Positions 1-9,380 are shown, counted from the first letter of the stretch. The stretch: 31,825 bases of DNA from Chara braunii (GCA_003427395.1 BFEA01000134.1:369816-401640); one strand, 5' to 3'. Notes: a model not told the origin generated them from the letters alone. Made by a program: numbers and translations.

Positions 1-400
1 ACGTGGTTAACCAGGGGTGTTATTTTCGACGAATTTTGCACTGAATTGCACTGAAACTGTCATATTGTGCTGATTTTTTGCTTTTTTTCTTGTTTTTCTT
101 TTCGTGTGATATATATGTGTTTAAGGGTATGTCATGTGTGGATTTTTGACATGTTTTGATCAATAATGAAAAAGTTGGCATTTTGTTGAATTCGTTGGAC
201 GTTTCATTTTGACTCGGACAGTGTCTTTGTGTTAGGGTTTCATAGTGTTTTTTTGTTTTTTTTTCGTTTTTTTTTGCCTGTTTCCTTTTTTGATGTTTGC
301 ACTATGGTCTCATATCGTTTGTTTTTAAAATTTTTGATGAAATTTGCGCCGCAATTGCTAACGAAAACGACGAATATTTGGGTCCCCGTTAACCGTCTCT

Positions 401-440
401 CGTGTGTGTGTGTATGTGTGTGTGTATGTGTGTGTGTGTT
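401..440. repeat. GT/GTGTAT microsatellite
   Basis: An alternating GT tract with occasional TAT interruptions. On the opposite strand it reads as a run of His-Thr codons, which creates spurious open frames in both directions. Confidence 0.9.
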
Positions 441-963
441 CGACTGTTCCACATACTTTTCAGTCTATTCTCACCTTGACTCCACTGCAGTGGCCTTTCC
501 CCAACTGTAAAGAATAATTTTGACTTTATTTGACTACCTTGTTACCCCGAAAGAACCGCACGTACCTTGTATACGAATACAATATACGGGGTACATTGTT
601 TCGAATACAATGAATGTATGTTATACGACGAGTTTTAGGGCACGACTTTCCAGAAGCCTTTAGTACCGCCATTGTTTTTTTTTTTTTAATCGAATTTGGT
701 TGAGAATTTCACCCAGATCCTCAGGCAAAGTTGTTTGCATTGAAACTTTGTACAACATATTTTTTTATCATTCCCAAAGAAAAATTCTAGTTGGGTATTT
801 TAATTCGTTAAATTTTTATACTTGCTGGCAAGAAATTCATAACTATACTCTGCTGTTGATTTTCAAAAAAACTATTGAAAGTCCTATTTGGACATCTTAT
901 TCGTAAATGCTAAATATTAAATAATAGTTCATATAGGTTTTCTAAATTTCGTCGTAGATAGAT

Positions 964-1036
964 CTTCTAAATTGTCATGATTCTATTTTCTAATTTGTCA
1001 TGATTCGATTTTCTAATTTGTTAATGATTCGTGATG
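964..1036. repeat. Three-unit degenerate tandem repeat of about 24 bp
   Basis: The core TCTAATTTGTCATGATTC recurs three times with a few substitutions at roughly 24-bp spacing. The stretch is AT-rich with no coding sign. Confidence 0.6.
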
Positions 1037-1230
1037 AATTCTACCTAATCTAATGATCTTGGTTACTTTGATGATTTTGTTTTAAACTTTCAAACTTTGA
1101 CGTGATTTTCCATGTTCCAATTAGTGTTTTCAGATAAGGCTTCTTTCATTGGAGACTGTTAGCAAAGCTTCTTAGGTATGCCTGTTGCTGTCATAATTGT
1201 GGATCTGCGATTTTTTATGTCAGAACGAGG

Positions 1231-1700
1231 CTGGTCGGTGATGGGGTGTTGCCCTGTAACCTGCGAAGCAGGAGCATGAGGCCTGGTAGAGAGATCTGGG
1301 GATGCTTAGGGGCGGACATCGCACATAACAATCAAGGGTGCTGCTTGTAGGATGTCGGTCGGAGATGGGGTGAGTTGTGTTGCCCTGTAACCTAGAAGTG
1401 GGGGTGTGAGGCTGGGCAGACTCAGGCAGAGAGTACGATTGCGTTGGCGAGCCTGAGCAGGGTTGTTATAGTCTCCTTGACTTTTCTGCAAATTGTCAAC
1501 TAAGTATTTTTTTTAGCCAAAAAGCATACGATTAAGGAAAGCAGATTATTCGCACAGACGGGTGGAAGTTCGAAGTGGGGTGTAACCGGGGAAGGGCCTT
1601 AGTCTTCGTCAGTAGGTCAGAAGAATGTGGGTGGGACGACGCAGGCCGGTGCTGGAGCGTTGCTCTATAACCTGGGGGAGCGTGAGGCTTGGGGAGATCT
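1231..1700. repeat. Dispersed degenerate repeat around TGCCCTGTAACCT
   Basis: TGCCCTGTAACCT occurs at 1250-1262 and 1381-1393. A diverged form, TGCTCTATAACCT, occurs at 1660-1672, and a shorter TGTAACC occurs near 1581. Each is preceded by GGT or GGAG-rich sequence and most are followed by a GTGAGGC-like tract and GAGATCTG or a similar word. The first two copies are 131 bp apart. I do not recognise the family. Confidence 0.5.
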
Positions 1701-2018
1701 GTCGAGGGAGGAAGGCAGAACCACCACGTTCGATGCAGGTATGGAGTATAATGCAGAAAGTCAGATGCAAATGGTTTGCTTATACAACCAGGCAGAAATA
1801 CTTTGTTCAATCACCTTCTTTCTTTCGGGCTTAACTGGCCCTGTAGGTACTCATCACCTTACTTGCGTTGCCCGGTACTTGCACTCTGACGTGGCATATA
1901 GCCACTTCCCACATCGGTTCTTAGTTCTTGATGACAATACCCAGCCTGCCTATCGAGAGGGGTAGGAGAGAAGTCTACTCCTACTCGCAGAACACTGGAC
2001 CACCTAATCTATTGTGAT

Positions 2019-2206
2019 CAGGCTCTGACACATCGCACTTGCCAGCTGACCCTCTCAATCCCTCCTCGCTCCCCTGGCATGACCTCAAGATCCAGGAGGG
2101 AGTTTGGAGAAGAAGAAAGGATAAGGGGGTCTGCCTGAGATGTGAGGGACAACACTTCTTAAAGGACTGCCCTTACATGCCAGGCCCGGGTCAATCAAAA
2201 AACTGA
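2019..2206 (+). pseudogene. Gypsy Gag C-terminal remnant with CCHC-like zinc knuckle
   Basis: The frame runs to a TGA at 2204-2206 and ends in a basic stretch followed by C-L-R-C-E-G-Q-H-F-L-K-D-C. This is a zinc-knuckle arrangement with three rather than four residues between the second Cys and His. A knuckle next to a retropepsin fragment is the usual Gag/Pol junction of Ty3/gypsy elements. Reading shifts by one base at the A-run 2196-2201, just upstream of the TGA; beyond it another frame stays open into the protease fragment. This is a broken piece of an older or different element from the one that begins near 2836. No N-terminal Gag is recognisable upstream. Confidence 0.6.
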
Positions 2207-2577
2207 AACAGACCCTGAGGACTGCAGTTCCCTCCAGTGTTGCACCTTCATCTGCCCAGGTAGGTGAATCTGCAGCTGTTTCAGTTGCGACTGTTTGTGA
2301 CGATGTGTGTTTGGAGACTGCGCGGGCAGCATCCTTTTGCTATGAGGATCCTGACCCGGATCACAACCCGGGGCAAGATGAGCTTCAGTCCATTGCTGCC
2401 TTCGTCTTCCACTTGAAAGAGCAGAAAAAGAAGGGCCTGTCTGAACTCATCATGCTTCGGCCACTGATCAACCGCACCAGAATCACTGGGCTTTTGGACT
2501 GTGGAGCTACCCGGAACTTCATATCTCCCAGTGCAGTTAAAAAACTGCATCTGGGTATGAAAGTTCAGCAGTTATAG
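2207..2577 (+). pseudogene. Gypsy aspartic protease N-terminal fragment
   Basis: The frame open from about 2191 encodes a linker and then the start of a retropepsin. The active-site motif is L-D-C-G-A-T (catalytic Asp codon at 2497-2499), followed by R-N-F-I-S-P, typical of plant gypsy proteases. A stop (TAG) falls about 25 residues after the active site, so the flap and the second half are missing. The sequence after the active site (KKLHLGMKV) resembles the corresponding part of the protease at 5202-5657 (QKLRLGLKV), so the two are related families. No RT follows; the fragment ends before the A-rich stretch at 2642. Confidence 0.65.
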
Positions 2578-2835
2578 CAAGGAAAATAAGGCATCAGAAA
2601 CACATCGCCAAAAGTTGGATCCAGGGAGCCAGGCAGCATATAAAAAAAAAAAAAACGAGTATACATATCCAAACAGTAAGCTTGTTTTAGTCTGATCTGT
2701 TGTTTATTATACGCAGCACCTTCTACAGTCAACAAAAAAAAAAAACGAAAGTCAGAACCCCATCTACCACAGACACTAAGTAAGTAAGTAGGTTTGATTT
2801 GGGTAGTGCCGTGGTGAGCTGGTGGAGGACCTCCT
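2578..2835. other. Junction between two gypsy fragments, with two A-runs
   Basis: The stretch has pure A-runs at 2642-2655 and 2734-2745, each followed by CGA, and a short TAAG/TAAGTAAG tract near 2776-2790. I see no long terminal repeat, no clear primer-binding site and no gene. The A-runs could be retroposon tails, but no target-site duplication is clear. Confidence 0.4.
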
Positions 2836-3306
2836 GTGCCAATCATCATCATGGATGACTATCCCATTCAGGGCCTGTTGGCCCTTTCTGTTTTGTTGGG
2901 GCCGCTGTTCCGGCTCATGTTCCCACTGGGGTTTGGACGTGTGTGTACGTCCCGCATGTTGATGCAGTCTGGGACAGTGAAGTTTGGCCCCACACCTGCG
3001 AAACAGGCAGAGATTGACCACAAGCTGGCAGAAAAGAAAAAAGAAAAGGAAGCCAAAAAGAAACAAAAGGAAGAAGAAGCAAAGAAAAAGATGAAAGAAA
3101 AGATGGAGAAAGAGTTAGAAGAAGAACTGAAGAGTATTCAAGAAGAAGAAGAAGAAGAAGAAGAAGAAGAAGAAGAAGAAGAACCGGATACAGGAGAGAC
3201 CTTGCAAGGACGTCGTCATCTGGACATACCTGAAAGTAGTACAGCCGACCGGCTTCCCGTGGAACCGCTGGATCGGGTCGACCGATACTACTACTGCAGC
3301 CATTAA
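2836..3306 (+). pseudogene. Gypsy Gag, N-terminal charged segment
   Basis: The predicted protein starts with a hydrophobic/aromatic stretch, then becomes extremely charged: Lys/Glu-rich from about residue 60 and a pure Glu run at about 110-123. A heptad-like K/E pattern suggests a long helix or coiled coil, as in N-terminal extensions of some algal and plant Gag proteins. The Glu run is encoded by a GAA microsatellite. The frame stops at 3304-3306, while the reading that continues Gag is one frame over (open from about 3246), so a frameshift lies between about 3184 and 3300. The true start is uncertain; ATG at 2851 is possible. Confidence 0.55.
3140..3184 (+). repeat. GAA microsatellite inside gag
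   Basis: About 14 uninterrupted GAA/AGA triplets encode a Glu run. As a triplet repeat, length changes keep the frame, so it is tolerated in coding sequence. Confidence 0.9.
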
Positions 3307-4118
3307 AGAAAACTGACGAGGAACGGGATAAGTTTATCGCAAAGTTGGCCACGGTAACAGACACTGTTGAACGCAATCTGATGATGGCAGAAAAACGGGT
3401 TGAACTGAATACCAGGTTGTTAGCTTCCAGACGGCAAGAGGTGGAGGAAAAGAAAAGACTGCAAGCAGAAGGGGAAAAATTGCAGAAAGCTCTAGAAGCG
3501 CTAAAGGAAAAACCCTCTGCAACCGAAGAACAACTTGCTCTCCTCAGGGAGACAGTCCTCAACACAAGACAAGGTATGAATTTAATGCGTCAGACCCTAC
3601 AAAGAGTTGAAACGCATCAAGTTGAATTCAAAAATGTATGGAATAACTTCTTGGAAAAGTCAGCCAAAGACGTTGACCAACACGTTCAAACATATATTAA
3701 AGTCTTGGATGAACATGTTACAGAGACATTCACCCCGGAAGTCATAGAGAAGATTGTAAAGGGAGCTGGACGCGGAGGAGGAGATGGCGATGACGACGGC
3801 GATGATGACAAGAAAGGGAAGAAGAAGATTGGGGATCCAAAAAAAAAACTTTCTCAGGAAACCGGACAGGTTAACAAGATAAAACTTAAACTGCCGTGGG
3901 CCTATAATGGAAAGAAGGAGGAAAGTGTTCTGCATTGGGCGGCAACAATTGAAACCTATGTGTATGGACAGCGTATCCCCTACTGGGACAGGGTATTGAT
4001 GGCAACTTCATACATGGGAGGCGACGCCACGAGCTTTGTCATCTCGCTGCAAAAAGAGGCGGGATGTAGCTCTATGGTAGAGTATTCGCAGCAAACGCAA
4101 ATTGAAGATTTTTTTTAA
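3246..4118 (+). pseudogene. Gypsy Gag, coiled-coil and start of capsid-like region
   Basis: The reading continues from the preceding Gag fragment in another frame. It is helical and charged with clear heptads (residues matching 3345-3700), then has a Gly-Asp-Lys-rich linker (about 3765-3830), then a segment with W-A-Y-N-G-K and W-A-A-T-I-E-T-Y that looks like the start of the retrotransposon Gag capsid fold (W at the start of the first helices, Y/W-rich). Phe-rich sequence and TAA at 4116-4118 end the frame inside the first copy of a 143-bp tandem duplication; the second copy carries the capsid on in a different frame. Confidence 0.65.
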
Positions 4119-4336
4119 ATTGATTAGAGAAAGATATGAGGACAAGAACTTGGCAAGGCGCACAGAAATGTTGATCCTCAGCCTCCTCGATAGAAAAAGA
4201 GGCGGGGTGTAGCTCTATGGTAGAGTATTCGCAGCAAACGCGAATTGAAGATTTCCTTAAATTGATTAGAGAAAGATTTGAGGACAAGAACTTGGCAAGG
4301 CGCACAAAAATGTTGATCCTCAGCCTCCCCGATCGG
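4051..4336 (+). repeat. 143-bp tandem duplication inside gag
   Basis: Bases 4051-4193 and 4194-4336 are near-identical head-to-tail copies, both beginning AAAAAGAGGC. They differ by about seven substitutions or single-base changes, including a longer T-run in copy 1. The 143-bp unit is not a multiple of three, so it shifts the frame and disrupts Gag. Confidence 0.9.
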
Positions 4337-5134
4337 AAGTGGAAGAGTACTTCTGCATTAAGGGCAACTATGGATGAGCTATTACAATGCCCTGATCATG
4401 GATTGACGCCGACCCAAATCTTAAACAGTTTTGAACGAGCCCTCCGGGATCCCCTAAGGACGCAACTCTATCCCCGTACCAAAGAGGAGGGGATGACATA
4501 TGCGAAGTTCGGCAAGATCGTCATAGATCACGCCGGCTTTCTCGCCGAAGCAAACTATTGCCATTGCTGGAGGGATCTGCACGCGGGTAAAAGATGGCAA
4601 AACCGCACTATCTCAGGGTCTATACCTGGGAAGGACAGTCTCCTTCTAAACTTTGAGGAAGGAGGCGTCGAGACCATCTCCTGGGATCAGATAGACTATG
4701 GTCTCGATGAACCCAACAGACCGGCAACTCAGGAGGGGAGTTATGCGACTGTTGCAGCCCGCGGGGGAGGGCGCCAAGGAAGAGGGCGTGGCCGAGGAAG
4801 AGGTCGCGGCCGTGGTGGACGACGATTCGGCACCCAGAGGGATGGTGGTGAAGGAAGCCACTACGTGGGAGGAAGGGGAAATGGTCCCTCATACGGTGAC
4901 CGTGGTTCTTACTCCACCTGGGATAGAGGAAGAGGCACATGGTACAACAAGTGGGACAAACCGTACCCACCACATCCAGACCTACCCGAAGGAGAGCCTT
5001 GAAAAAATTTGGGAATTACTAAAAAGGTTTGGGTGGAGAGAAAGAAAGCAGACCAATGCCTCAAATGTGGGGACCTCGACCACATTGTCCCCTATTACCC
5101 TGACTATAGGAGGGCAAAAGGGAACAGCCAGTAG
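4217..5134 (+). pseudogene. Gypsy Gag capsid C-terminal part, RG-rich tail and zinc knuckle
   Basis: The frame begins in the second copy of the duplication and covers the rest of the capsid-like domain, ending in the pattern L-x-N-x-F-E-R-A-L-R-D-P-L-R. An Arg-Gly repeat tail follows (about 4765-4830), probably for RNA binding. After an in-frame TGA at 5000-5002 the same frame continues into C-L-K-C-G-D-L-D-H-I-V-P-Y-Y (5057-5098), a CX2CX4HX4 knuckle whose last Cys is replaced by Tyr. A TAG at 5132-5134 ends it. The lost fourth zinc ligand and the stop suggest a non-functional copy, although a one-base change could explain each. Confidence 0.75.
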
Positions 5135-5201
5135 AGGTGTCAGTAAACTCTACCGGGGCTTCGAATGTTGAAAAATCAGAATCCTCCCATTCGAAGGCCC
5201 A

Positions 5202-5729
5202 ATGGCAGAAACTGAAGAGGAAGGAAGTCCCCATCTAGTGCATTGTCCAGAGGTGGCAAAAGTATGCATCTCTCAAGATGGATCCCTCGCTGGCGTAGGT
5301 GATGAGTTGGCCGCTCGTCGCCAAGCCTGGACTGAAATGCGAAAGAAGAAAGGACAACTAATAATTGCAGATCTTGAGATAAATCGAGTCAGAGTAGGAG
5401 GTATGATACACAGTGGTTCTACCCGCAGTTACATTAGTAAGAAAGGTTTGCAGAAACTACGTCTTGGGCTTAAGGTTAAGAAATTGGATGAGCCCATTGT
5501 AAGTAAGTTAACTAATAGTAGTGAAACCGTCATGGATCGACACGTTGAGAGGGTACAAGTATACTTTCGGCTAAAGGTAGAGGGGAAGATGGAATGCGTT
5601 CTCCACTCTCTGACCTTCTTGGTGGAGGATAACTTGCTCTTCGATGTGTTGCTATGAATGAATTGGGGTGAGGCTGCGCATGCGGATCTAAAATTGAGAG
5701 AGCATGAATGTTGGCTCCCAAGTCCGTAA
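5202..5729 (+). pseudogene. Gypsy aspartic protease (PR), catalytic Asp replaced
   Basis: This retropepsin-like domain is expected to cleave Gag-Pol. The active-site box reads I-H-S-G-S-T (5406-5420) where the family has a D-[ST]-G-[AST] triad, so His occupies the catalytic Asp position (CAC at 5409-5411). R-S-Y-I-S and a second conserved block ending D-V-L-L follow. A TGA at 5655-5657 then interrupts the frame; the same frame reads on through M-N-W-G-E to a TAA at 5727-5729, and thereafter stays open into RT. Upstream, a second frame overlaps between about 5135 and 5200, so the join to Gag is also shifted. The fold assignment is good; the copy is clearly dead. Confidence 0.75.
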
Positions 5730-7232
5730 GGAGGTAAGAAGAAAATCCGCCTCTATCATGAATCTGGAAAGGAAAGCAACCTAACTCACTGTTGCATGAG
5801 TGCCCCAGCGTTCACTCGCCATGTTAAGAAATATAACGTGTATGACCAAGTCCTTGTTGCATATGTGCGCCCAGTAAAGGAAGGAGAAACTAAGGAAGAA
5901 GTAAGGTCTCAAGAGATTGAGAGGATCCTGAAAGAATTCGCAGATGTGGCTGAAGCCCCAAGTGGTGTGGTAGAAAGACCAATCCGACACCGCATTGACA
6001 TCATTCCAGGGAGCGCGCCCCCAAAGGGGCCTATCTATCGTATGTCGCCCCAGGAATTGGATGAACTGCGAACCCAACTTGATGAGTTGTTGAAAAATGG
6101 TTGGATAAAACTTAGCTCCTCGCCCTATGGTGAGCCTGTACTCTTTGTGCCTAAGAAAGATGGAGGCGTTCGCATATGTATAGATTATAGAAGATTAAAT
6201 GATATAACAACAAAGAATAATGAACCATTACCGCGAATAGATGATTTGCTGGATCGCGTGCAGGGCAGCAAAATATTTTCCAAGATTGATTTAAAATCCG
6301 ACTACCATCAGATTGAGGTTGAGCCGGAAGACCAACATAAGACTGCCTTCAGGACAAGGTATGGACATTATGAGTTCGTAGTTTTGCCTTTTGGTCTGAC
6401 GAATGCCCCTGCCACTTTCCAAAGAACAATGAATGAACTATTTCGTGAGTGGCTCGATAAGTTTGTTGTTATTTATCTCGATGATATTCTGATTTCCAAC
6501 AAGGATGTCAAAGAACATGCTGAGCACCTTCGACTTGTGCTAAATAAATTGAGAGAAGCAAAACTCAAACTAAACCCTAAGAAGTGTGAATGGGCTAAGC
6601 GTCAGGTTCTATATCTAGGACATATGATTGATGGAGATGGGATCAAACCGGAAGATGCCAAAATAGCAGCAATCAGAGATTGGTCAAACCCCCGCACCCT
6701 GACTGAGTTGCGATCGTTTTTTGGGTTAACCAACTATTATCGCAAGTTTGTACGACACTTTACGATAATAGTTGCTCCCCTTCGCAGGTTGCTTAAGAAA
6801 GAAGTAATTTGGAAGTGGGATTCAGACTGTACTATATATTTCAAGCGTCTGAAAAAGTGTTTGATTAACTATCCGGTTTTGAAAGTTGCAGACCCTTCAT
6901 TACCTTTCGTAGTCACAACCGACGCTAGTCAATATGGTATAGGTGTTGTACTCCAGCAAGACGATGGACATGGGTATAGACCTGTGGAGTTTATGTCTTG
7001 CCGGTTACCTAATGAGAAAGTGGCCGCCTCGACGTATGAAAGAGAGTTGTACGCCCTTTGTGAGGCTCTCAATCATTGGCGACACTATGTTCTGGGAAGA
7101 CATTTTAAGATATACCCCGACGATGAAACGCTTCACTGGCTCAAAACGCAAGCTCGAATGACACCTAAGTTGACAAGGTGGGCTGCGGAAATTGATATGT
7201 TTGATTTTGAATTGAAGCCAGTAAAGGGTTAA
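5730..7232 (+). CDS. pol: Gypsy reverse transcriptase and RNase H
   Basis: This is the polymerase core that copies element RNA into cDNA in cytoplasmic particles. Visible RT motifs are G-W-I-K-L-S-S-S-P-Y, V-P-K-K-D-G-G-V-R-I-C-I-D-Y-R-R-L-N, the F-S-K-I-D-L-K-S-D-Y-H-Q-I block with a catalytic Asp, L-P-F-G-L-T-N-A-P-A-T-F-Q, and the catalytic Y-L-D-D (6474-6485). The L-G-H and N-Y-Y-R-K-F-V connection segment follows, then RNase H with T-T-D-A-S-Q-Y-G-I-G and Y-E-R-E-L-Y-A-L. The frame is continuous with the protease upstream apart from two stops. It ends at a TAA (7230-7232) made by a one-base shift; the V-V-A-D-A-L-S-R hallmark that follows RNase H continues in the next frame at 7231. About 478 residues are intact from ATG 5796. 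Confidence 0.95.
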   Translation, partial: GGKKKIRLYHESGKESNLTHCCMSAPAFTRHVKKYNVYDQVLVAYVRPVKEGETKEEVRSQEIERILKEFADVAEAPSGVVERPIRHRIDIIPGSAPPKGPIYRMSPQELDELRTQLDELLKNGWIKLSSSPYGEPVLFVPKKDGGVRICIDYRRLNDITTKNNEPLPRIDDLLDRVQGSKIFSKIDLKSDYHQIEVEPEDQHKTAFRTRYGHYEFVVLPFGLTNAPATFQRTMNELFREWLDKFVVIYLDDILISNKDVKEHAEHLRLVLNKLREAKLKLNPKKCEWAKRQVLYLGHMIDGDGIKPEDAKIAAIRDWSNPRTLTELRSFFGLTNYYRKFVRHFTIIVAPLRRLLKKEVIWKWDSDCTIYFKRLKKCLINYPVLKVADPSLPFVVTTDASQYGIGVVLQQDDGHGYRPVEFMSCRLPNEKVAASTYERELYALCEALNHWRHYVLGRHFKIYPDDETLHWLKTQARMTPKLTRWAAEIDMFDFELKPVKG

Positions 7233-7380
7233 GTATAACGTTGTTGCTGATGCACTAAGTCGTAGATCAGACTTTTTTGGTGTTATTGTGACTTATTTAG
7301 ATGTGGGTGCTGACCTACAAGAGAAGATTAGGAAGTTCGACGTATTGTTGCTGATGCACTAAGTCGTAGATTTTGATTAA
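7231..7380 (+). pseudogene. RNase H-integrase linker, frameshifted, with 27-bp duplication
   Basis: Reading from 7231 in the shifted frame gives K-Y-N-V-V-A-D-A-L-S-R, the sequence that always follows RNase H in gypsy Pol. A 27-bp stretch at 7241-7267, covering this hallmark, is repeated exactly at 7345-7371, 104 bp downstream. The second copy interrupts the linker and again changes frame before integrase resumes at about 7373. It looks like a local templated insertion. Confidence 0.8.
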
Positions 7381-8674
7381 GCAAGTACAAGAAAAACCAG
7401 CAGAGTTTCCTGATCATAAAGTTACTCAGAGTCTATTGTTCAAACGAACTGATGTGAATGATAGGCTATGTATACCAAATAATGAAGAGATCAAGAGTAT
7501 GATCTTGGAGGAATGCCATGATACAGAGGGTCATTTTGGTTGCAAGAAGACCTACGGAACTTTGTTGCGTTCCTACACCTGGCCTTGAATGAAGGCAGAC
7601 TGTATCGCGTATGTGCAAGGTTGTCAAGTGTGCCAACGAAACAAACGCACCATGCAATCACCCCTTGGGTTACTTAATCCCTTGCCTATCCCTACCGGCC
7701 CTGGAGACTCTGTCTCTATAGATTTCATGGACACTAAGGTAAAAAGCAGAAATGGAAAGACGCAAGTAATGGTCATAATAGATAGATTTACTAAGTATGC
7801 TGTTTTTGTAGCTTTACCTTTGGAAGCAAGGACTGATTTGGTAATTCGGGAGTTCTTTAACGATTGGGTAAAAGACTTTGGACATCCCTTGACTATTGTA
7901 AGTGACAGAGACACCAGGTTCACAAGTGAACAATGGCAGCAACTGATGAATGTATATGGCTCTAAGTTGACTATGTCATCAGGCAGGCATCCTGAGACTA
8001 ATGGCCAGACTGAGCAAATGAATAAGATATTGCAGCAGACTTTGCACATGTACATCCGTCCCGATCAGATTGACTGGGATGAACATCGGCCTAAGGTTGC
8101 TAATGCTTACAATCACTCTGTACACCTATCTACGTGTAAAACTCCTATGAAGTTACACCTGGGATGGCGTCCATGCAGACCCATTGATCAATTAAACCTG
8201 GATCAGGTACATAAGCTTCCTATAGGGACTAGTGAATTTGCAGTCCAGTATCAGAAAGACATTGAGAAGGTGAAGAAAAACATACTGAAAGCACAGCATC
8301 AGATGATTGAACAAGAAAATAAACACAGACGACCGTCTCAATTTGTTGTGGGAGATTTGGTTTGGGAGAAATCTAAAGAGTTTGCACCTGAAGAAAACAT
8401 CTCTCAGAAGCTTCTACCCACCTACAGAGGACCTTGGCAAGTTTTAGATGTAATTGGAGATGTGGATGGTCCTTCTTATGTCATTGAAATTCCTCCACAT
8501 CCACATACGTATCCAGTGCTCCGTGCATCCAAACTCTTACCTTATGCAACAAATGAGTTCTTCCCGAGTCGTCGATCAGCGATACCTCCAAGTATGGATG
8601 GGAAGTATGACGTGGATAAAATTGTTGCAGAAAGTACTTACCACACTGGACGTAGGGGCAGACCACAGCGATAG
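7373..8674 (+). pseudogene. pol: Gypsy integrase (HHCC finger, DDE core, GPY/F-like module)
   Basis: This enzyme joins element cDNA to the host chromosome. The N-terminal zinc finger has H-D-T-E-G-H-F-G and C-Q-V-C. The rve core has Asp at 7721, Asp at 7904 (S-D-R-D-T-R-F) and Glu at 8012 (T-N-G-Q-T-E), giving a DX35E spacing, with the usual H-P-E-T-N-G-Q-T context. Further on, Y-R-G-P-W-Q-V-L and L-R-A-S-K-L-L-P-Y mark the GPY/F-like C-terminal module. One in-frame TGA (7586-7588) splits the zinc finger after W-P; the next ATG is in the same frame. The frame ends at TAG 8672-8674 inside the chromodomain. All three catalytic residues are intact. Confidence 0.93.
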
Positions 8675-8809
8675 TATAAGGTGAGGTTTGCATACCAGGA
8701 TCCTTGTGAAGATCGTTGGTTTACAAGAGAAGAATTGTTAGATTCTGCACCTCATATTGTGTCTGCATACGAAAACGCAAAGAGAGGGATTCATATCCTT
8801 GATACGTAA
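8600..8809 (+). pseudogene. Integrase C-terminal chromodomain, split by TAG
   Basis: Residues Y-D-V-D-K-I-V-A-E-S-T begin a chromodomain. After an in-frame TAG at 8672-8674 the same frame continues Y-K-V-R-F-A-Y-Q-D-P, then D-R-W-F-T-R-E-E-L-L-D-S-A-P-H-I-V, the second half of the fold. The first strand, the R-W/W-F-T-R-E segment and the final helix are all in place. Chromodomains at this position bind modified histones and steer integration toward heterochromatin in chromoviruses. The stop replaces a position often occupied by Gln in the family. TAA at 8807-8809 ends Pol. Confidence 0.85.
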
Positions 8810-8886
8810 ATGATTCTCAGAGGACTTCCAAATTGGGCCGGCGAGAGTAAAAGGGCCTTTACCCGATGTAGGCCTCAGGCCTTGCC

Positions 8887-8927
8887 AAAGTAAAGCAGCA
8901 TGGGCCTTGTAAAAGTAAAGCAGCATG
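8887..8927 (+). repeat. Direct repeat in U3-like region
   Basis: AAAGTAAAGCAGCATG occurs exactly at 8887-8902 and 8912-8927, within a slightly larger imperfect 25-bp tandem unit starting GGCCTTG. Confidence 0.85.
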
Positions 8928-9057
8928 AAAGGGTATCTCGCCAAGGCTCAGAAACGTGAAAGCAGGGCAAAGGTCAAGTTCTATCAACAGGCACATCCAA
9001 ATCTAAAGCAAAAAGCATTGTCAAAGGACTTACCCGTTCACCAAAAGATGTGCATGT

Positions 9058-9181
9058 CCTGTCTGTTCGGGTAAGGGTGTGTCTGTACGTGCAGATAGTG
9101 TACCTGTTCGTGCAAATAAAAGTGTCTGTTCAGGCAGTAAATGTGTCTGTTCGTCTAGAGTTGTGCCTGTCCGAAAGTAAA
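9058..9181 (+). repeat. Tandem repeat of about 20 bp, six degenerate units
   Basis: The core GTGTCTGTTCGTGCA recurs about every 20-21 bp with substitutions. The stretch contains AATAAA at 9115-9120. It may be a U3 enhancer array; no protein is encoded. Confidence 0.7.
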
Positions 9182-9380
9182 GTCAATAGGTAAAGTCCCA
9201 GTTCTGATCTAAGTCAAGGGGACAGTCCAGATCCAGACTTTCAAGTCCAAATCTAGGCCGAGAGGCCTCAGCAGCAGTTGAACCTCCTTGGGACTATACT
9301 GGGACACATGCAATGCAGGGTCTGGGACAAAGGAAAGGCTGAATTGAGCCAATGCAGACCCAGCGAGGAGTGGCCAGCAC

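Larger units (their letters stand above)
1..2018. other. AT-rich non-coding stretch, no supportable gene
   Basis: I see no protein family or RNA gene on either strand. The sequence is T- and A-rich to about 1200 and moderately GC-rich from 1230 to 2018. It holds a GT microsatellite (about 401-440), a T-run near 675-688, a 10-bp direct repeat (CGAATACAAT at 574-583 and 602-611), a three-unit degenerate repeat near 964-1036, and a loose family built around TGTAACC between 1231 and 1700. Open frames here are short and low-complexity. Confidence 0.7.

Noticed and set aside
229-510. Open frames on both strands over the GT microsatellite
   Set aside because: They encode Val-Cys or His-Thr runs produced by the repeat; there is no domain and no conservation evidence.
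2915-3565. Long minus-strand open frame opposite gag
   Set aside because: It is a mirror of the Lys/Glu-rich Gag reading and encodes Leu/Ser/Phe runs from the GAA repeat; no real protein features.
4698-5171. Alternative plus-strand frame across the RG-rich part of gag
   Set aside because: It overlaps the supported Gag frame that carries capsid, RG tail and zinc knuckle, and is open only because of biased composition.
5781-6077. Minus-strand open frame opposite the start of RT
   Set aside because: Shadow of the well-supported pol frame.
7624-8055. Minus-strand frame opposite integrase
   Set aside because: Shadow of the integrase coding frame with all catalytic residues on the plus strand.
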